Assembly (NCBI RefSeq): GCF_014873485.1
Contig: NZ_JADBDT010000001.1
Coordinates: forward strand, 4,582,501-4,646,500
From: Sphingopyxis sp. OAS728
Lineage (GTDB): Bacteria; Pseudomonadota; Alphaproteobacteria; Sphingomonadales; Sphingomonadaceae
DNA: 64,000 bases
Direction: 5' to 3'
Shown here: in pieces, positions 33,355-42,826 of the stretch
How the letters are laid out: the number at the start of each line of letters is the position of its first letter
How positions within the stretch are numbered: position 1 is the stretch's first letter
The notes under the pieces: generated by a model
Database searches by the model: none
Told to the model about the DNA's origin: nothing
Seen by the model: only the letters and a program-made list of their open reading frames with translations
Program-made: the position numbers and the translations under genes

Positions 33355-34074
33355 TCAGATCGCCATTCTTCCCGTCGATCCCCCGCCATCGACGAACAGC
33401 GTCTGCCCAGTGATGTAGCCAGCCTCTTCCGAGAGCAGGAAGGCGATGGCGGTCGCGATTTCTTCCGGTTTGGCGAGGCGCCGCATGGGGATCTGCGAGA
33501 GGAAGCGGCGCTCCGCCTCGCTGCCCGCGGGGGTATTCTGGCGGAACATCTCGGTTTCCACCGGGCCGGGCGCCACCGAATTGACGGTGATGCCGGACTC
33601 CGCCAGTTCGAGCGCCCAGGTGCGCGTGAAACTGTTTATCGCGGCCTTGGCGGCGGCATAGGCGGTGCGCTGCGCGATCCCGATCACGACAATGCTGGAC
33701 AGGTTAACGATGCGCCCCCACCGCTTCTCGCGAAGGGTGGGCAGGACGGCTTGGACCGTCTGGATCGTCGGGTGGAGATTGCCGCGCAATATGTCGTCGA
33801 GCTCGTCGAGAGCTATGTCGCCGAGCGGCTGCATCCGAACCAGCCCCAGATTGTTCACCACGCCATCGAAGCTGTGCTGCCGTGCGAGGTCGGAAAATGC
33901 TTCCGCTGCGGCCTTGCTGTTACCGAGATCGACCGACACGAGCGTACCCGGAAAAGTGGGGTCCTTGCCGCGAGCGACGCCGACGACATGATGCCCGGCA
34001 GCGGCAAGTTGCACCGAGAGCGCGCGGCCGATGCCCTTGCTCGCGCCGGTGACGAGAAAAGTCCGTTTTGTCAT
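33355..34074 (-). CDS. SDR family oxidoreductase
   Basis: A 239-residue classical short-chain dehydrogenase: TFLVTGASKGIGRAL at the start (NAD(P) binding), NNLGL near 86, catalytic Ser in NLSSIV near 130, Y-x-x-x-K as YAAAKAA near 143 and PGPVETEMF near 175. An acidic residue after the second strand is lacking (ARGKD), suggesting NADPH. Likely works with the flavoenzyme encoded next. ATG 34074 lacks a clear ribosome-binding site; the frame to 34275 is antisense to other features. Confidence 0.88.
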   Translation of the reverse strand: MTKRTFLVTGASKGIGRALSVQLAAAGHHVVGVARGKDPTFPGTLVSVDLGNSKAAAEAFSDLARQHSFDGVVNNLGLVRMQPLGDIALDELDDILRGNLHPTIQTVQAVLPTLREKRWGRIVNLSSIVVIGIAQRTAYAAAKAAINSFTRTWALELAESGITVNSVAPGPVETEMFRQNTPAGSEAERRFLSQIPMRRLAKPEEIATAIAFLLSEEAGYITGQTLFVDGGGSTGRMAI

Positions 34075-34159
34075 GATGTTTGCCAATTCAATCAGAAGTG
34101 GAAGCGAGCGGGCAGGGCGAGGGCCGCTCCGGGTCACGCCCTGCTCGACCCGTCGATGG

Positions 34160-35335
34160 TCAGGCGGCGCTGCTGTTGGCCATATCGTTCGAGTGGGCCG
34201 GAAAGTCCGTGTAGCCGGCCTCGCCGTCGCGCGTGTAATAGGTCGAGCGGTCCGCCACGGCCAAAGGCCAGCCATTCTCGAGGCGCTGGGCGAGGTCCGG
34301 ATTAGCGATATAGGGCCTGCCGAAGGCGATCAGGTCCACCAGCCCGGTGTCGAGCGAGGCCTGAGCCTGTTCGCGATCGGTGAAACCGCCGCACCAGATG
34401 AAGGCCCCGGGGAATGCGGCGCGGGCCTTGGCGAGCAAGGCGTGGTCGAGATGACGCGGCTTGAACTCCGCCGACTCCATGTTCCCATCGGGCAGCAGCT
34501 CGTAGAGCAGATGGACATAGGCCACGCCGCGTTGCCCCAATTGCTGGACAACGTAGAGGAACGTTTCCTCGGTGAGCGGATCGGACGGCATCGATCCATA
34601 TTTGCCGAACGGAGACAGGCGAACACCGATCCGTCCCGGACCGAATTCGGCCACGACTGCATCGACGACTTCCATCAGGAAGCGCGTGCGATCCTCCATA
34701 TCGCCGCCGCCGTAGCGGTCGGTGCGCGTGTTAAGGACCGAGTTCATGAACTGCTCGATCAGATAGCCGTTGGCGGCATGGATTTCGACGCCGTCGAACC
34801 CAGCCTCCCGCGCATTTGCGGCGGCCTTGGCGAAGGTCTCCACCATGGCTGCGACCTCGTCCGTTGCGAGCGCGCGTGGCGCCTCGACCGGCATGAAGCG
34901 CAGCCGGCCGTCGGCGCCGTGCGCGAACACTTCCGAACCCTCGGCGCGTTCGCCGGTCACGCCCACCGGCGTCTGTCCATTCGGCAGGATCGACGAATGG
35001 GCAAGCCGGCCGACGTGCCACAATTGCATGAAGATAGTGCCGCCCTGGCGGTGGACCTCGTCGGTGACCACGCGCCAGCCTTGTTTCTGGGTTTCGGAAT
35101 GGATTCCCGGGATGCGGGCATAGCCGTGGCTGGATTGATCGACATCGTTGACTTCGGAAATGATCAGCCCGGCGCCGGCCCTCTGGCCGTAATATTTGGC
35201 CATCAGCGCATTGGGGACATCGCCATCGGTGGGAAGGGCGCCTTCGGACGTCCGCGTCCGCGTCATCGGCGGCATGACGATGCGGCTTTTGAGATGGACA
35301 GGGCCCAGATCATAAGGATCGAAAAGGGAATTCAT
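34160..35335 (-). CDS. alkene reductase, old yellow enzyme family
   Basis: A 391-residue FMN-dependent ene-reductase: LFDPYDLGPVHLKSRIVMPPMTRTR at the start, MQLWHVGR near 100, the substrate-binding His/Asn pair in EIHAANGYLIEQFMNS near 180 and WCGGFT near 315 with the phosphate loop after it. Members reduce activated C=C bonds, nitro esters and nitroaromatics. ATG 35335 has CGGAG six bases upstream. Divergent from a LysR gene which probably controls it. Confidence 0.92.
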   Translation of the reverse strand: MNSLFDPYDLGPVHLKSRIVMPPMTRTRTSEGALPTDGDVPNALMAKYYGQRAGAGLIISEVNDVDQSSHGYARIPGIHSETQKQGWRVVTDEVHRQGGTIFMQLWHVGRLAHSSILPNGQTPVGVTGERAEGSEVFAHGADGRLRFMPVEAPRALATDEVAAMVETFAKAAANAREAGFDGVEIHAANGYLIEQFMNSVLNTRTDRYGGGDMEDRTRFLMEVVDAVVAEFGPGRIGVRLSPFGKYGSMPSDPLTEETFLYVVQQLGQRGVAYVHLLYELLPDGNMESAEFKPRHLDHALLAKARAAFPGAFIWCGGFTDREQAQASLDTGLVDLIAFGRPYIANPDLAQRLENGWPLAVADRSTYYTRDGEAGYTDFPAHSNDMANSSAA

Positions 35336-35441
35336 GAGACGCTCCGTTGGCCAATTGATAGTCCGGCGGATATAATTCCGCTCCGAACTGCTATTAGATG
35401 GTTCGAAATCGACTCACTGTTGCGCATGGAGCTACAAATAT

Positions 35442-36353
35442 ATGGATGCGCGGTTCGACGGTATCTCGGAGTTTGTCGCTGTGGCGCGCCTCGGAAGTTT
35501 CACGGCAGTGGCCGCGGAGCGGGGCGCGACGAAATCGGCAATCGGAAGGGCGGTGTCGCGGCTCGAAGCGCGGCTCGGGATGAAACTGCTTCACCGGACA
35601 ACGCGCCGCCTGACCTTGACGCCGGCCGGAGAAGCGTGGCTCGAGCATTGCGTTGCGGCACTCGACGAGCTCGGTCGCGGGGAAAATGCTCTCATGCTGG
35701 CGCGAGACACGCCCGCGGGCGAGGTACGGATCGATCTGCCCACGGCGTTCGGCCGCCGCCACATCATGCCCGTGTTAATCGAACTGGCGGAACGCTACCC
35801 GGGGCTGAATCTCAACGTCAGCTTCACCGATCGGCGCGTTGACCTCGTCAGCGAAAACATCGACCTGGCCGTGCGTATCGGTCATCTCGACGATGCAAGC
35901 GATCTCCTCGCACGCCGGATCGGTGTCCAGCATATGGTGATCGTCGGCGCCCCCGCATATCTCGCTAGGCGGGGCGTTCCCCGATCGTCTGCCGATCTCG
36001 CGGACCATGACTGCATCGCGGGTCGACGGCGGGGCAATCGTATCGCCTGGCTGGTGAAACAGCCCGACGGCTCGACGGCACGGCAGGTTCTTCGCGTCAA
36101 GCATGAACTTCAGGATTTCGAGGCGGTGCTTATGGCCGCGAAGGCCGGGTGCGGGCTCACCCAGCTTCCAACATGGCTGGTACAGGAGGAGCTTCGGAGC
36201 GGGGCTTTGGAGATGGTCCTAGACGGGCTTTCCGGCGGGGAACTTCCGATCAATCTCCTTTGGCCGGGCACAAGGACACTGCCGGCCAAGATGCGTGTCA
36301 TTATAGACGGTGTGTCCCGGTGGGCGGGCGAGGCATCGGGCGCGATCACATAG
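35442..36353 (+). CDS. LysR family transcriptional regulator
   Basis: A 303-residue LysR protein: the N-terminal winged helix has FVAVARLGSFTAVAAERGATKSAIGRAVSRLEARLGMKLLHRTTRRLTLT (residues 10-59); the rest is the substrate-sensing domain with FTDRRVDLVSENIDLAVRIG. It is divergent from the old yellow enzyme gene, a classic LysR arrangement, with 106 bases between starts. Confidence 0.9.
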   Translation: MDARFDGISEFVAVARLGSFTAVAAERGATKSAIGRAVSRLEARLGMKLLHRTTRRLTLTPAGEAWLEHCVAALDELGRGENALMLARDTPAGEVRIDLPTAFGRRHIMPVLIELAERYPGLNLNVSFTDRRVDLVSENIDLAVRIGHLDDASDLLARRIGVQHMVIVGAPAYLARRGVPRSSADLADHDCIAGRRRGNRIAWLVKQPDGSTARQVLRVKHELQDFEAVLMAAKAGCGLTQLPTWLVQEELRSGALEMVLDGLSGGELPINLLWPGTRTLPAKMRVIIDGVSRWAGEASGAIT

Positions 36354-36406
36354 GTGAACTTGTTCCGCTGCGAGATGCTAGGTGGCTCGCGTGCTGCAAA
36401 ACTGTG

Positions 36407-37387
36407 TTACTTTCCACCGCGCATATTGGGCGCGGCCAGGAAGCTTGTGCGATATTGATGAGGGGTCAGGCCGAGCCGCCGGGTGAAAATCGTTCGCATG
36501 CGGTCGGCGGTGCCGAATCCGCAATCGAACGCAACGGCCTTTAATGCGCGCTCGCTCCCCTCGAGCATGGCGCGCGCGGCATCGATGCGTGCGCGTTCGA
36601 CAAATTCATGCGGCGTAATCCCTGTCTCCTGCACGAAATGGCGGGACAGGCCTCGCGCGCTCATGCCGACCTCCCTTGCAAGGCTCTCCAGCGTATGCCG
36701 CGCGACGAGGTTGCGGGTCACGTGATGCTGAACACGCGCGACCGGAGATTCAGGATCCGCCGGCGCGCTGAGATAGGGGCTGAACTGCGATTGCCCGCCT
36801 TGCCGCTGCGCCACGACGACGAGCCGCTTGGCGACCGCAACCGCGACCGCCTGCCCATGGCGCTCGCCGACCAGCGCGAGCGCGAGGTCGATCCCTGCGG
36901 TAACCCCCGCAGAGGTGACGAGGCGGCCGTCGCGCAAGTGGATGCGGTCATGCTCGACCGTTGCGGCCGGGAAACGGTCGGCGAGTTTTTGCGCGATTTG
37001 CCAGTGTGTGGTCACGCGCTTGCCATCGAGCAGCCCGGCTTCGCCGAGCGCGAAAGCGCCGGTGCAGATCGATCCGTAGATGCCGGCACGCGAAGGCGCG
37101 CGTTCGAGCCAGGCGCGCATCGCGGGATCGGGGTCGGCATCGGGCAATGCCGGACCGCCAGCGACGAGCAGGATGTCGAAGCCACCGGTCGCCTCCGCAA
37201 AAGTCAGGTCGGCGACGATTTGCGTCCGGTTCGACGTACGAACGGGATCGCGCGTCGCCCCGACCAACATGGTTTCATAGCCTGTATCGTCGGGTACGAA
37301 CATATTGGCTTCGGCGAATACATCGAGCGGCCCCGCGACATCGAGCGCCTGCACGCCATCATGGATTGCGATTGCGACTTTCTGCAT
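36407..37387 (-). CDS. GlxA family transcriptional regulator (DJ-1/PfpI + AraC)
   Basis: A 326-residue regulator. The N-terminal 180 residues are a DJ-1/PfpI domain: VAIAIHDGVQALDVAGPLDVF, then SICTGAFALGEAGLLDGKRVTTHW near 107, with the nucleophile Cys of the elbow present. The C-terminal AraC domain (about 215-320) has LESLAREVGMSARGLSRHFVQETGITPHEFVERARI and CGFGTADRMRTIF. The DJ-1 part resembles isonitrile hydratase and could sense a nitrogen compound. ATG 37387 or GTG 37390. Divergent from HD copy 2 by 233 bases. Confidence 0.88.
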   Translation of the reverse strand: MQKVAIAIHDGVQALDVAGPLDVFAEANMFVPDDTGYETMLVGATRDPVRTSNRTQIVADLTFAEATGGFDILLVAGGPALPDADPDPAMRAWLERAPSRAGIYGSICTGAFALGEAGLLDGKRVTTHWQIAQKLADRFPAATVEHDRIHLRDGRLVTSAGVTAGIDLALALVGERHGQAVAVAVAKRLVVVAQRQGGQSQFSPYLSAPADPESPVARVQHHVTRNLVARHTLESLAREVGMSARGLSRHFVQETGITPHEFVERARIDAARAMLEGSERALKAVAFDCGFGTADRMRTIFTRRLGLTPHQYRTSFLAAPNMRGGK

Positions 37388-37620
37388 CACCCTGATCGTC
37401 TTCTTCGTTCAATTGGCCCGATCCGGCGGCTGCTTGTCCCGATTCGGCGCCGCGCGCGCGTTGCGACCATGGGGCTTTGCGCCCAAAAACGCAGCAGGGA
37501 TTGCGTCGGCGTATCCCCATCCTCCACGCCGCCGACGCGGTCCTCTCGAATCCGCGCATTCGGTCCCGCAAAAGGCGGTTCCCGTCATGGCGGAGCCCTG
37601 CCCTGAAGAAAGGAGCTATC

Positions 37621-38265
37621 ATGACCGACGCCATCGCCGGAATCCGCGTTCCCGACAGCGCGATCGCGCGCGCCGCGACCCAACTCGTCCGCGACACCGA
37701 GGACGATTTGCTCTTCAATCACAGCCGCCGCGTCTTCTTCTGGGGGGCGCTCACCGGCGACCGCCGCGGCCTGAAATATGATGCCGAACTCCTCTATCTC
37801 GCCGCCATGTTTCACGACATGGGACTGACCCCTGCGTACTCGAGTGCCGACCTGCGTTTCGAGGTCGACGGCGCCAATGCCGCACGCGCTTTCATGGAGG
37901 GCCATGGCATTTCCGGGCGCGAGGTCGAGGATGTCTGGACAGCGATCGCACTCCACACGACCCCGGGCGTCCCCGAACATATGCGTCCGACGATTGCGCT
38001 GACGACCGCAGGAGTCGAGATGGACGTGCTCGGCATCGCGTACCATGATTTCACGCACGAGCAGCGCGACCATGTCTGCGCGCACCATCCGCGCGAAGCC
38101 AACTTCAAGGAAGGCATTATCGAGCATTTCGCGCAAGGGATCATCAAAAAGCCCGAGACGACCTTCGGCAACGTCAAGGCGGACGTGCTTGCGCTGAAGG
38201 ATCCCGAACATTTCGTGCGCGGCAATTTCTGCTCGATCATCCTCGGATCGGCGTGGCCGATCTAA
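37621..38265 (+). CDS. HD domain protein, cyanamide hydratase-like (copy 2)
   Basis: A 214-residue paralogue of the HD protein at 32637. The expected metal residues are His34 (NHSRRVFFWGAL), His65-Asp66 (MFHDMGL), His112 (ALHTTPGVP) and Asp135 (EMDVLG). RFEVDGANAARAF and the C-terminal NFCSIILGSAWP are shared by all three copies. ATG 37621 has GAAAGGAG five bases upstream; the open frame to 37477 lies before it. Next to copy 3 and divergent from the GlxA-type regulator. Confidence 0.85.
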   Translation: MTDAIAGIRVPDSAIARAATQLVRDTEDDLLFNHSRRVFFWGALTGDRRGLKYDAELLYLAAMFHDMGLTPAYSSADLRFEVDGANAARAFMEGHGISGREVEDVWTAIALHTTPGVPEHMRPTIALTTAGVEMDVLGIAYHDFTHEQRDHVCAHHPREANFKEGIIEHFAQGIIKKPETTFGNVKADVLALKDPEHFVRGNFCSIILGSAWPI

Positions 38266-38371
38266 ATCCGGGGGCAATTCTTCCAACTCGCCGGGAACGC
38301 GGCGTGTGCCGGGTTCGGCATTTCCGTTCGGAAGCACCGGCAGGCGGCCGTCGGATACTGAAGGAACAGCA

Positions 38372-39019
38372 ATGAACAGCTCTCAAGAGATCGGCGGGGT
38401 CAGCATCCCCGACAGCAAACTCGCACGCGAGGTAACCGAGTTTATTCGGGACATCGAGACGGACCTGCTCTTCCATCATTCGGTACGCGTGTATTTCTGG
38501 GGTGCCTTTACGGGCAATCGCCACGCGCTCCGCTTTGATCCCGAGCTTTTCTATACGGCTGCGATGTTCCACGATATCGGTCTGACCGAACGGTACGGGC
38601 ACAGCCATTTGCGTTTCGAGGTCGATGGCGCCAATGCGGCGCGTGATTTTCTGCGGCAACGCGGGATTCCGGAACGGGATATCGAGATCGTATGGAATGC
38701 GGTCGCCCTCCATACGACTCCCGGTATTCCGGAATTCATGCGCCCCGAGATTACGCTTGTGCAGGCGGGGGCGGGGATGGATGTGGCCGGCCGCGGCTAC
38801 GATGCGTTCCCCGAAGCGCAACGCGCCGCCGTCGTTGCCGCCTGGCCGCGCGAAGCCGATTTTGAGCACGAAATCATCGACGCCTTCTATCAGGGGATGA
38901 AACACCGTCCCGATAGTACGTTTGGAACGTTCAACGATGATATTCTGGCGTTCAGGGATCCGCAGTTCAGGCGGATCGACCTGTGCAGTGCGATCCTGGG
39001 TTCTCGCTGGCGGGGCTGA
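38372..39019 (+). CDS. HD domain protein, cyanamide hydratase-like (copy 3)
   Basis: A 215-residue protein closest in plan to copies 1 and 2: LLFHHSVRVYFWGAF, AMFHDIGLTERYG, LRFEVDGANAARDF, ALHTTPGIPEFMRP and a final LCSAILGSRW. All metal positions are kept. ATG 38372 has GAAGGAA upstream. It follows copy 2 by 106 bases and ends at a strong two-way hairpin. The three copies differ most after residue 140, which suggests different substrates or partners. Confidence 0.85.
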   Translation: MNSSQEIGGVSIPDSKLAREVTEFIRDIETDLLFHHSVRVYFWGAFTGNRHALRFDPELFYTAAMFHDIGLTERYGHSHLRFEVDGANAARDFLRQRGIPERDIEIVWNAVALHTTPGIPEFMRPEITLVQAGAGMDVAGRGYDAFPEAQRAAVVAAWPREADFEHEIIDAFYQGMKHRPDSTFGTFNDDILAFRDPQFRRIDLCSAILGSRWRG

Positions 39020-39113
39020 CATCCGTAGCCGCCGACATTAATTTGCCCGGCAATTCCTGTCAGAGGCGAAAATCCGAGACTCTCGTGGCGGTCGCTCGAT
39101 CTGACCGGGTGTC

Positions 39114-39151
39114 GTGTCACGCGGCGGACCGGGAGTTCCGCCGCGTGACAC
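39114..39151. terminator. 15-bp perfect hairpin between convergent genes
   Basis: GTGTCACGCGGCGGA pairs perfectly with TCCGCCGCGTGACAC around an 8-base loop. It lies 94 bases beyond HD copy 3 and 9 bases beyond the stop of the M16 peptidase on the other strand, so it fits a two-way terminator. T runs are weak on both strands. Confidence 0.65.
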
Positions 39152-39160
39152 TTCCGGGCT

Positions 39161-42064
39161 CTACTTGCCGCTGGCAAGTGCCTTGGAATCCTTCGCCTCG
39201 GGCGAGGGAACGACCGAGATGCGGATTGCCTTGTCGACCGAGAGATATCGACGGGCGAGCTGCTGGATCAGCTCGGGCGTCACCGCCTCATAGACTTCGA
39301 TATCCTTGAGCGCGTCGTCGACCGAGCCTGGTTCGTACGCTGCGCCGAGCATCAGCCGGAACCATCCATAGTTGGTCTTCAGGCTTTGGCGACTATGTTC
39401 GATCATCGGTTCGCGCGCGCGCTTGAGCTCGTCGATACCGATCGGGTTGGTCTGCAGATCGGTGACGATCGCATCGATCGCGGCATAAAAGGCCGGCAGT
39501 TTGTCGGGCGAGGTCGCGGCGGTCGACTGCAGCGTGCCGAAGCCCGCATAGTCGGGAGAATAATATTCGCCGACGCGCGGCGAATAGGCGAGCGCTTCCT
39601 TTTCGCGGATGACGTCGTTGGCGCGCAGCTGCATGACCGATTTCAGCACGGAAAGCTGTCGCGAGAGCTTCCCATTCTTGCCGATGACGTCGCTGGTCTG
39701 CCAGGTCACGCTGCCGAGCGACTGGTCCTTGAGGCCGTTGTGCGTGAACAGCACCGGCTCCTTGTTCGGTGTGCCGAAGGAGCGGCGGTCCGAACCCGGC
39801 GCGGGTGCATTGTAGTCGGGCCGCGGCGGTAGTGCGCCAAAGGTCGACGCTACTGCCTTCACCGCATCGTCGGGGTTCATGTCGCCCGCGACGACGATAT
39901 GGATGGGACCGCTGGCGATCATTCGGCGGACATCGTCGCGCAGCGGCTCGAGCTTCCAGCTGTTCGTGACTTCGGGCGGAGCGAAGGCGACGCGCTGGTC
40001 GCCGCCCGAGATCAGCGGATTGCCCTCGACCCCGAAAACGCCGTCGGGCGACGAATGGGCGAGCGTCCAGCCGATCGGTGCCGACGCGATCGCCTTGTCG
40101 AACTCGTTCGACCGGAGCGCCGGGTCGGTCATGATTGCGGCCATATATTGCATCTGCAGTTGCAGATCCTCGGGCCGCGTCCCGCCCGACAGGAGGAAAC
40201 GCTGGCCAAGCGTCGACAGGCCGGCACCGACCCGCTTGCCGTTGAAGGCGCGCGTCACATCGTCGACGGTCATCCGGCCGAGGCCTCCCGAGGTGACCGC
40301 GCCGAGCGCGACGGCGCGCGGATCGATCTTGTCGGGCGAAAAATTGCGCTCGCCGATCCCGGTCAACAGGCCCACCGAAATCTGGTTCTTGTCGAAATCG
40401 ACATGCTTGACGCTCAGCTTCACGCCGTTGGCGAAGGTATAGGTCGTCGCGCCGAGCACGTCGGGCCGGCTGGTGCTCACGACCTTTCCGGGCGTGCCGA
40501 AGTCGGTGTAGGCCCAGCTCTTTGGCGCCACTGTCGGTTGCGGCGCGACCGCAAGCTTGACCGATGCATCATAAGCTTCGCGGAGCGCGAGGTCGCCGCC
40601 CGCAACCGGGTCGGGCGACATCAGCGACACGATCGGCCCCTCGCCGGCGAAGATGGTCTTGGCGACCACGCTCGCCTTTTCGGCGGTGAGGCCCTTTACC
40701 GCACTCTCGAAAATTTCGAGGTCCGTCGCGGGTGAGGTCGACACCGTGCGATTGTTCACGGCAAAAACCATCTGCCCCGCCAGGTTGACCGTATTGCGTG
40801 TAGACGCCGCTTTCGCCGCTTCCTGATAGCTCGTCCGGCGCGAATTGATTTCGCGGTTAAGTTCGGCCTCCGACACGCCATATTGGGTCAGCTGGCGCGC
40901 CGCCCGGTCGATGCCCGACAGGGCCTCGCTCCACTTGCCCTTGACGAAAGTGCCCGAAATCGACGCCATGCGCATGGTCCGATAGGCCTCCTGACCGCTA
41001 CCTTGCGCCGAGAGGAAGGGCGGGTTGTCGGTGCGGCTGGTTTCGCCGAGGCGCCGGTTGAGCACCGCGATGACGAGATCGCTCACGACATCGTCGCGCC
41101 GGTTGGCGAGCGTGTCGGGTTTGTTTTCGGGCGCGCGGATCCAGTTGATCGATACCGACGGGCTCAATGTCGGCTCGACGAAGGCATGCGTTTCGAGGCT
41201 GTGCGGGACGATCTGGCCCAGTTCGGGTTCGGCGCCGTCGGCGGCGCGCGGTTTCCAGTCGGCGAACTGCGCCTTGATCTTCGCTTCCATCGCGTCGACG
41301 TCAAAATCGCCGACAGCGACGACCGTTGCGCGCGAAGGGCGGTAATATTGCTGGTAATATTCGACGAAACGTTCGCGCGGCGCGGTGCGGATGACCTCCA
41401 TGTCGCCGATCGGCATGCGCTTGGGGAGCAGCGTGCCGGCGCCCATCGCGTCGAACAGCTTCAGCCCGATGATGTTCGCCGGCGAATTGCGCAGCCGGTC
41501 CTCGCCCTGGACGACGCCGCGTTCCTCGTCGATCGCCTTGGGATCCATCAGCGCAGCCGACACCTGCTCGCGCAGCACGTGGAGCCCGGTATCGATCGAT
41601 TCCTCGTCATTCTTCGGCATGTCGAGGCGATAGAAGGTCTGGTCGAAGGTCGTCCCGGCATTGAGGTCGGCGCCGAATTGCAGCCCCAGCCGCTGCAATT
41701 TGTGGATCAGCTCATTCTCCGGAATATTCTCGGTCCCGTTGAATGCCATATGTTCCATGAAGTGGGCGAGGCCGCGCTGATTCTCCTTCTCCATCAGCGA
41801 TCCCGCGTCGATACGCAGCCACAGAGAGCTTTTCCCTTTGGGCGTCGCATTGTGCATGATCGCGTAGCGTAGCCCGTTCGGCAGCAGGCCGAAGCGGATG
41901 TCGCGGTCGACGGGTATGTCGCTCGCTTCATGTGCCCAAGGCTGCGACGGCGCCGTTGCCCCGGCGAGTTGCTGTGCCGTGACCGGAGATACCAGCGGCG
42001 CTGCCAGCGCGAGACCGGCAAGCGACACGCCGATGGACAACCGCGACTGCAATGAAAGCTTCAT
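39161..42064 (-). CDS. periplasmic M16 family zinc peptidase
   Basis: A 967-residue protein with a signal peptide (ending near TAQQ, residue 32). The first M16 domain has the inverted zinc site His101-x-x-Glu104-His105 (HFMEHMAFNGT) and the third ligand in the EERGVVQGE segment near 181. Three further M16-fold domains follow, as in double-domain pitrilysin-like enzymes; the second pair lacks the site. These peptidases enclose and cut long unfolded peptides. The gene is divergent from an ECF sigma gene and carries the same promoter element as the TonB receptor at 44004. The arrangement recalls FusC, which cleaves proteins imported by FusA. Confidence 0.9.
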   Translation of the reverse strand: MKLSLQSRLSIGVSLAGLALAAPLVSPVTAQQLAGATAPSQPWAHEASDIPVDRDIRFGLLPNGLRYAIMHNATPKGKSSLWLRIDAGSLMEKENQRGLAHFMEHMAFNGTENIPENELIHKLQRLGLQFGADLNAGTTFDQTFYRLDMPKNDEESIDTGLHVLREQVSAALMDPKAIDEERGVVQGEDRLRNSPANIIGLKLFDAMGAGTLLPKRMPIGDMEVIRTAPRERFVEYYQQYYRPSRATVVAVGDFDVDAMEAKIKAQFADWKPRAADGAEPELGQIVPHSLETHAFVEPTLSPSVSINWIRAPENKPDTLANRRDDVVSDLVIAVLNRRLGETSRTDNPPFLSAQGSGQEAYRTMRMASISGTFVKGKWSEALSGIDRAARQLTQYGVSEAELNREINSRRTSYQEAAKAASTRNTVNLAGQMVFAVNNRTVSTSPATDLEIFESAVKGLTAEKASVVAKTIFAGEGPIVSLMSPDPVAGGDLALREAYDASVKLAVAPQPTVAPKSWAYTDFGTPGKVVSTSRPDVLGATTYTFANGVKLSVKHVDFDKNQISVGLLTGIGERNFSPDKIDPRAVALGAVTSGGLGRMTVDDVTRAFNGKRVGAGLSTLGQRFLLSGGTRPEDLQLQMQYMAAIMTDPALRSNEFDKAIASAPIGWTLAHSSPDGVFGVEGNPLISGGDQRVAFAPPEVTNSWKLEPLRDDVRRMIASGPIHIVVAGDMNPDDAVKAVASTFGALPPRPDYNAPAPGSDRRSFGTPNKEPVLFTHNGLKDQSLGSVTWQTSDVIGKNGKLSRQLSVLKSVMQLRANDVIREKEALAYSPRVGEYYSPDYAGFGTLQSTAATSPDKLPAFYAAIDAIVTDLQTNPIGIDELKRAREPMIEHSRQSLKTNYGWFRLMLGAAYEPGSVDDALKDIEVYEAVTPELIQQLARRYLSVDKAIRISVVPSPEAKDSKALASGK

Positions 42065-42139
42065 TCCCTACTCCCTCATGATCCGGACGATGCGTCCCGC
42101 GCCCGGCTTTGCGGGGCTGCGAAACGTTTCCGGACCAGA

Positions 42140-42168
42140 AGACGCAGCGTGCGTGAAAAACCCCATCC
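42140..42168 (-). promoter_or_regulatory. ECF-type promoter of the M16 peptidase gene
   Basis: On the minus strand: GGATGGGGTTTTTC, seven bases, CTGCGTCT. Both blocks and the spacer length are identical to the element at 43920-43948 before the TonB receptor gene. CGTCT is a common -10 core for ECF sigma factors. The element ends 75 bases before the peptidase start. Confidence 0.7.
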
Positions 42169-42268
42169 CGATCCGGAATTTAGATCGGTGGGCCGACGTC
42201 CCGGCAGGTGCGTATGAAATGACGTTACTGCAAGGCGGCTTGACGCGACCCCGATTTGCGACATCATT

Positions 42269-42826
42269 ATGACGATCGTCGGCAATAGGGTGGGAAGCGG
42301 ATCGGACCAGGTGACGCATACGCGCGAAAATACGGCTATAGACAGCCTGCACCGCGCCTATCGCGGCCCGCTGCTGCGTTTCTTTTCCAGCCGTATTTCC
42401 GACGGCGCGGTTGCCGAGGATATGGTCCAGCAAGTGTTCGAGCGACTGATCCAGCGCGGCGAACTCGACTCGATCGAAAATGCGAAGGGTTATATTTTCC
42501 GGGTCGCGCAAAGCGTCGTAACCGACCATCTCCGCAAGAGCGGAAGCCGGCAGAGCCATGCTCATGAAGAATTTGACGAATCCGTCCACGGAGGTGTGGA
42601 TTTTTCGCCCGAGCACGTCTTGGCAAAAAGGGAGCGCCTTGCGCGCGCCATGCAAATCCTTCAGGCCTTGCCTGAACGTACCAGGGTCATATTCGTGCTG
42701 AGACGTCTCGAGGGAGTGAAATATCAGGAAATTGCGACGCGGTTGGGGATTTCGGTAAGCGCGGTCGAGAAGCATATGGAGCGCGCCGTGGCCCAGCTCG
42801 CGAAGGGCATGGACGACAGGATATGA
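42269..42826 (+). CDS. ECF sigma factor, FecI-like
   Basis: A 185-residue sigma factor. Region 2 has LHRAYRGPLLRFFSSRI, AEDMVQQVFERLI and YIFRVAQSVVTDHLRK (residues 26-90); region 4 has LQALPERTRVIFVLRRLEGVKYQEIATRLGISVSAVEKHMERAV (about 130-175). It forms an operon with a FecR-like anti-sigma protein (4-base overlap) and a TonB receptor, the standard surface-signalling trio. No ribosome-binding site precedes ATG 42269, so an internal GTG (about 42290 or 42311) may be the real start. Confidence 0.9.
   Translation: MTIVGNRVGSGSDQVTHTRENTAIDSLHRAYRGPLLRFFSSRISDGAVAEDMVQQVFERLIQRGELDSIENAKGYIFRVAQSVVTDHLRKSGSRQSHAHEEFDESVHGGVDFSPEHVLAKRERLARAMQILQALPERTRVIFVLRRLEGVKYQEIATRLGISVSAVEKHMERAVAQLAKGMDDRI

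Noticed and set aside
34031..35842. A 603-codon plus-strand frame
   Set aside because: Shadow of the SDR start, old yellow enzyme and LysR start; no coherent domain.
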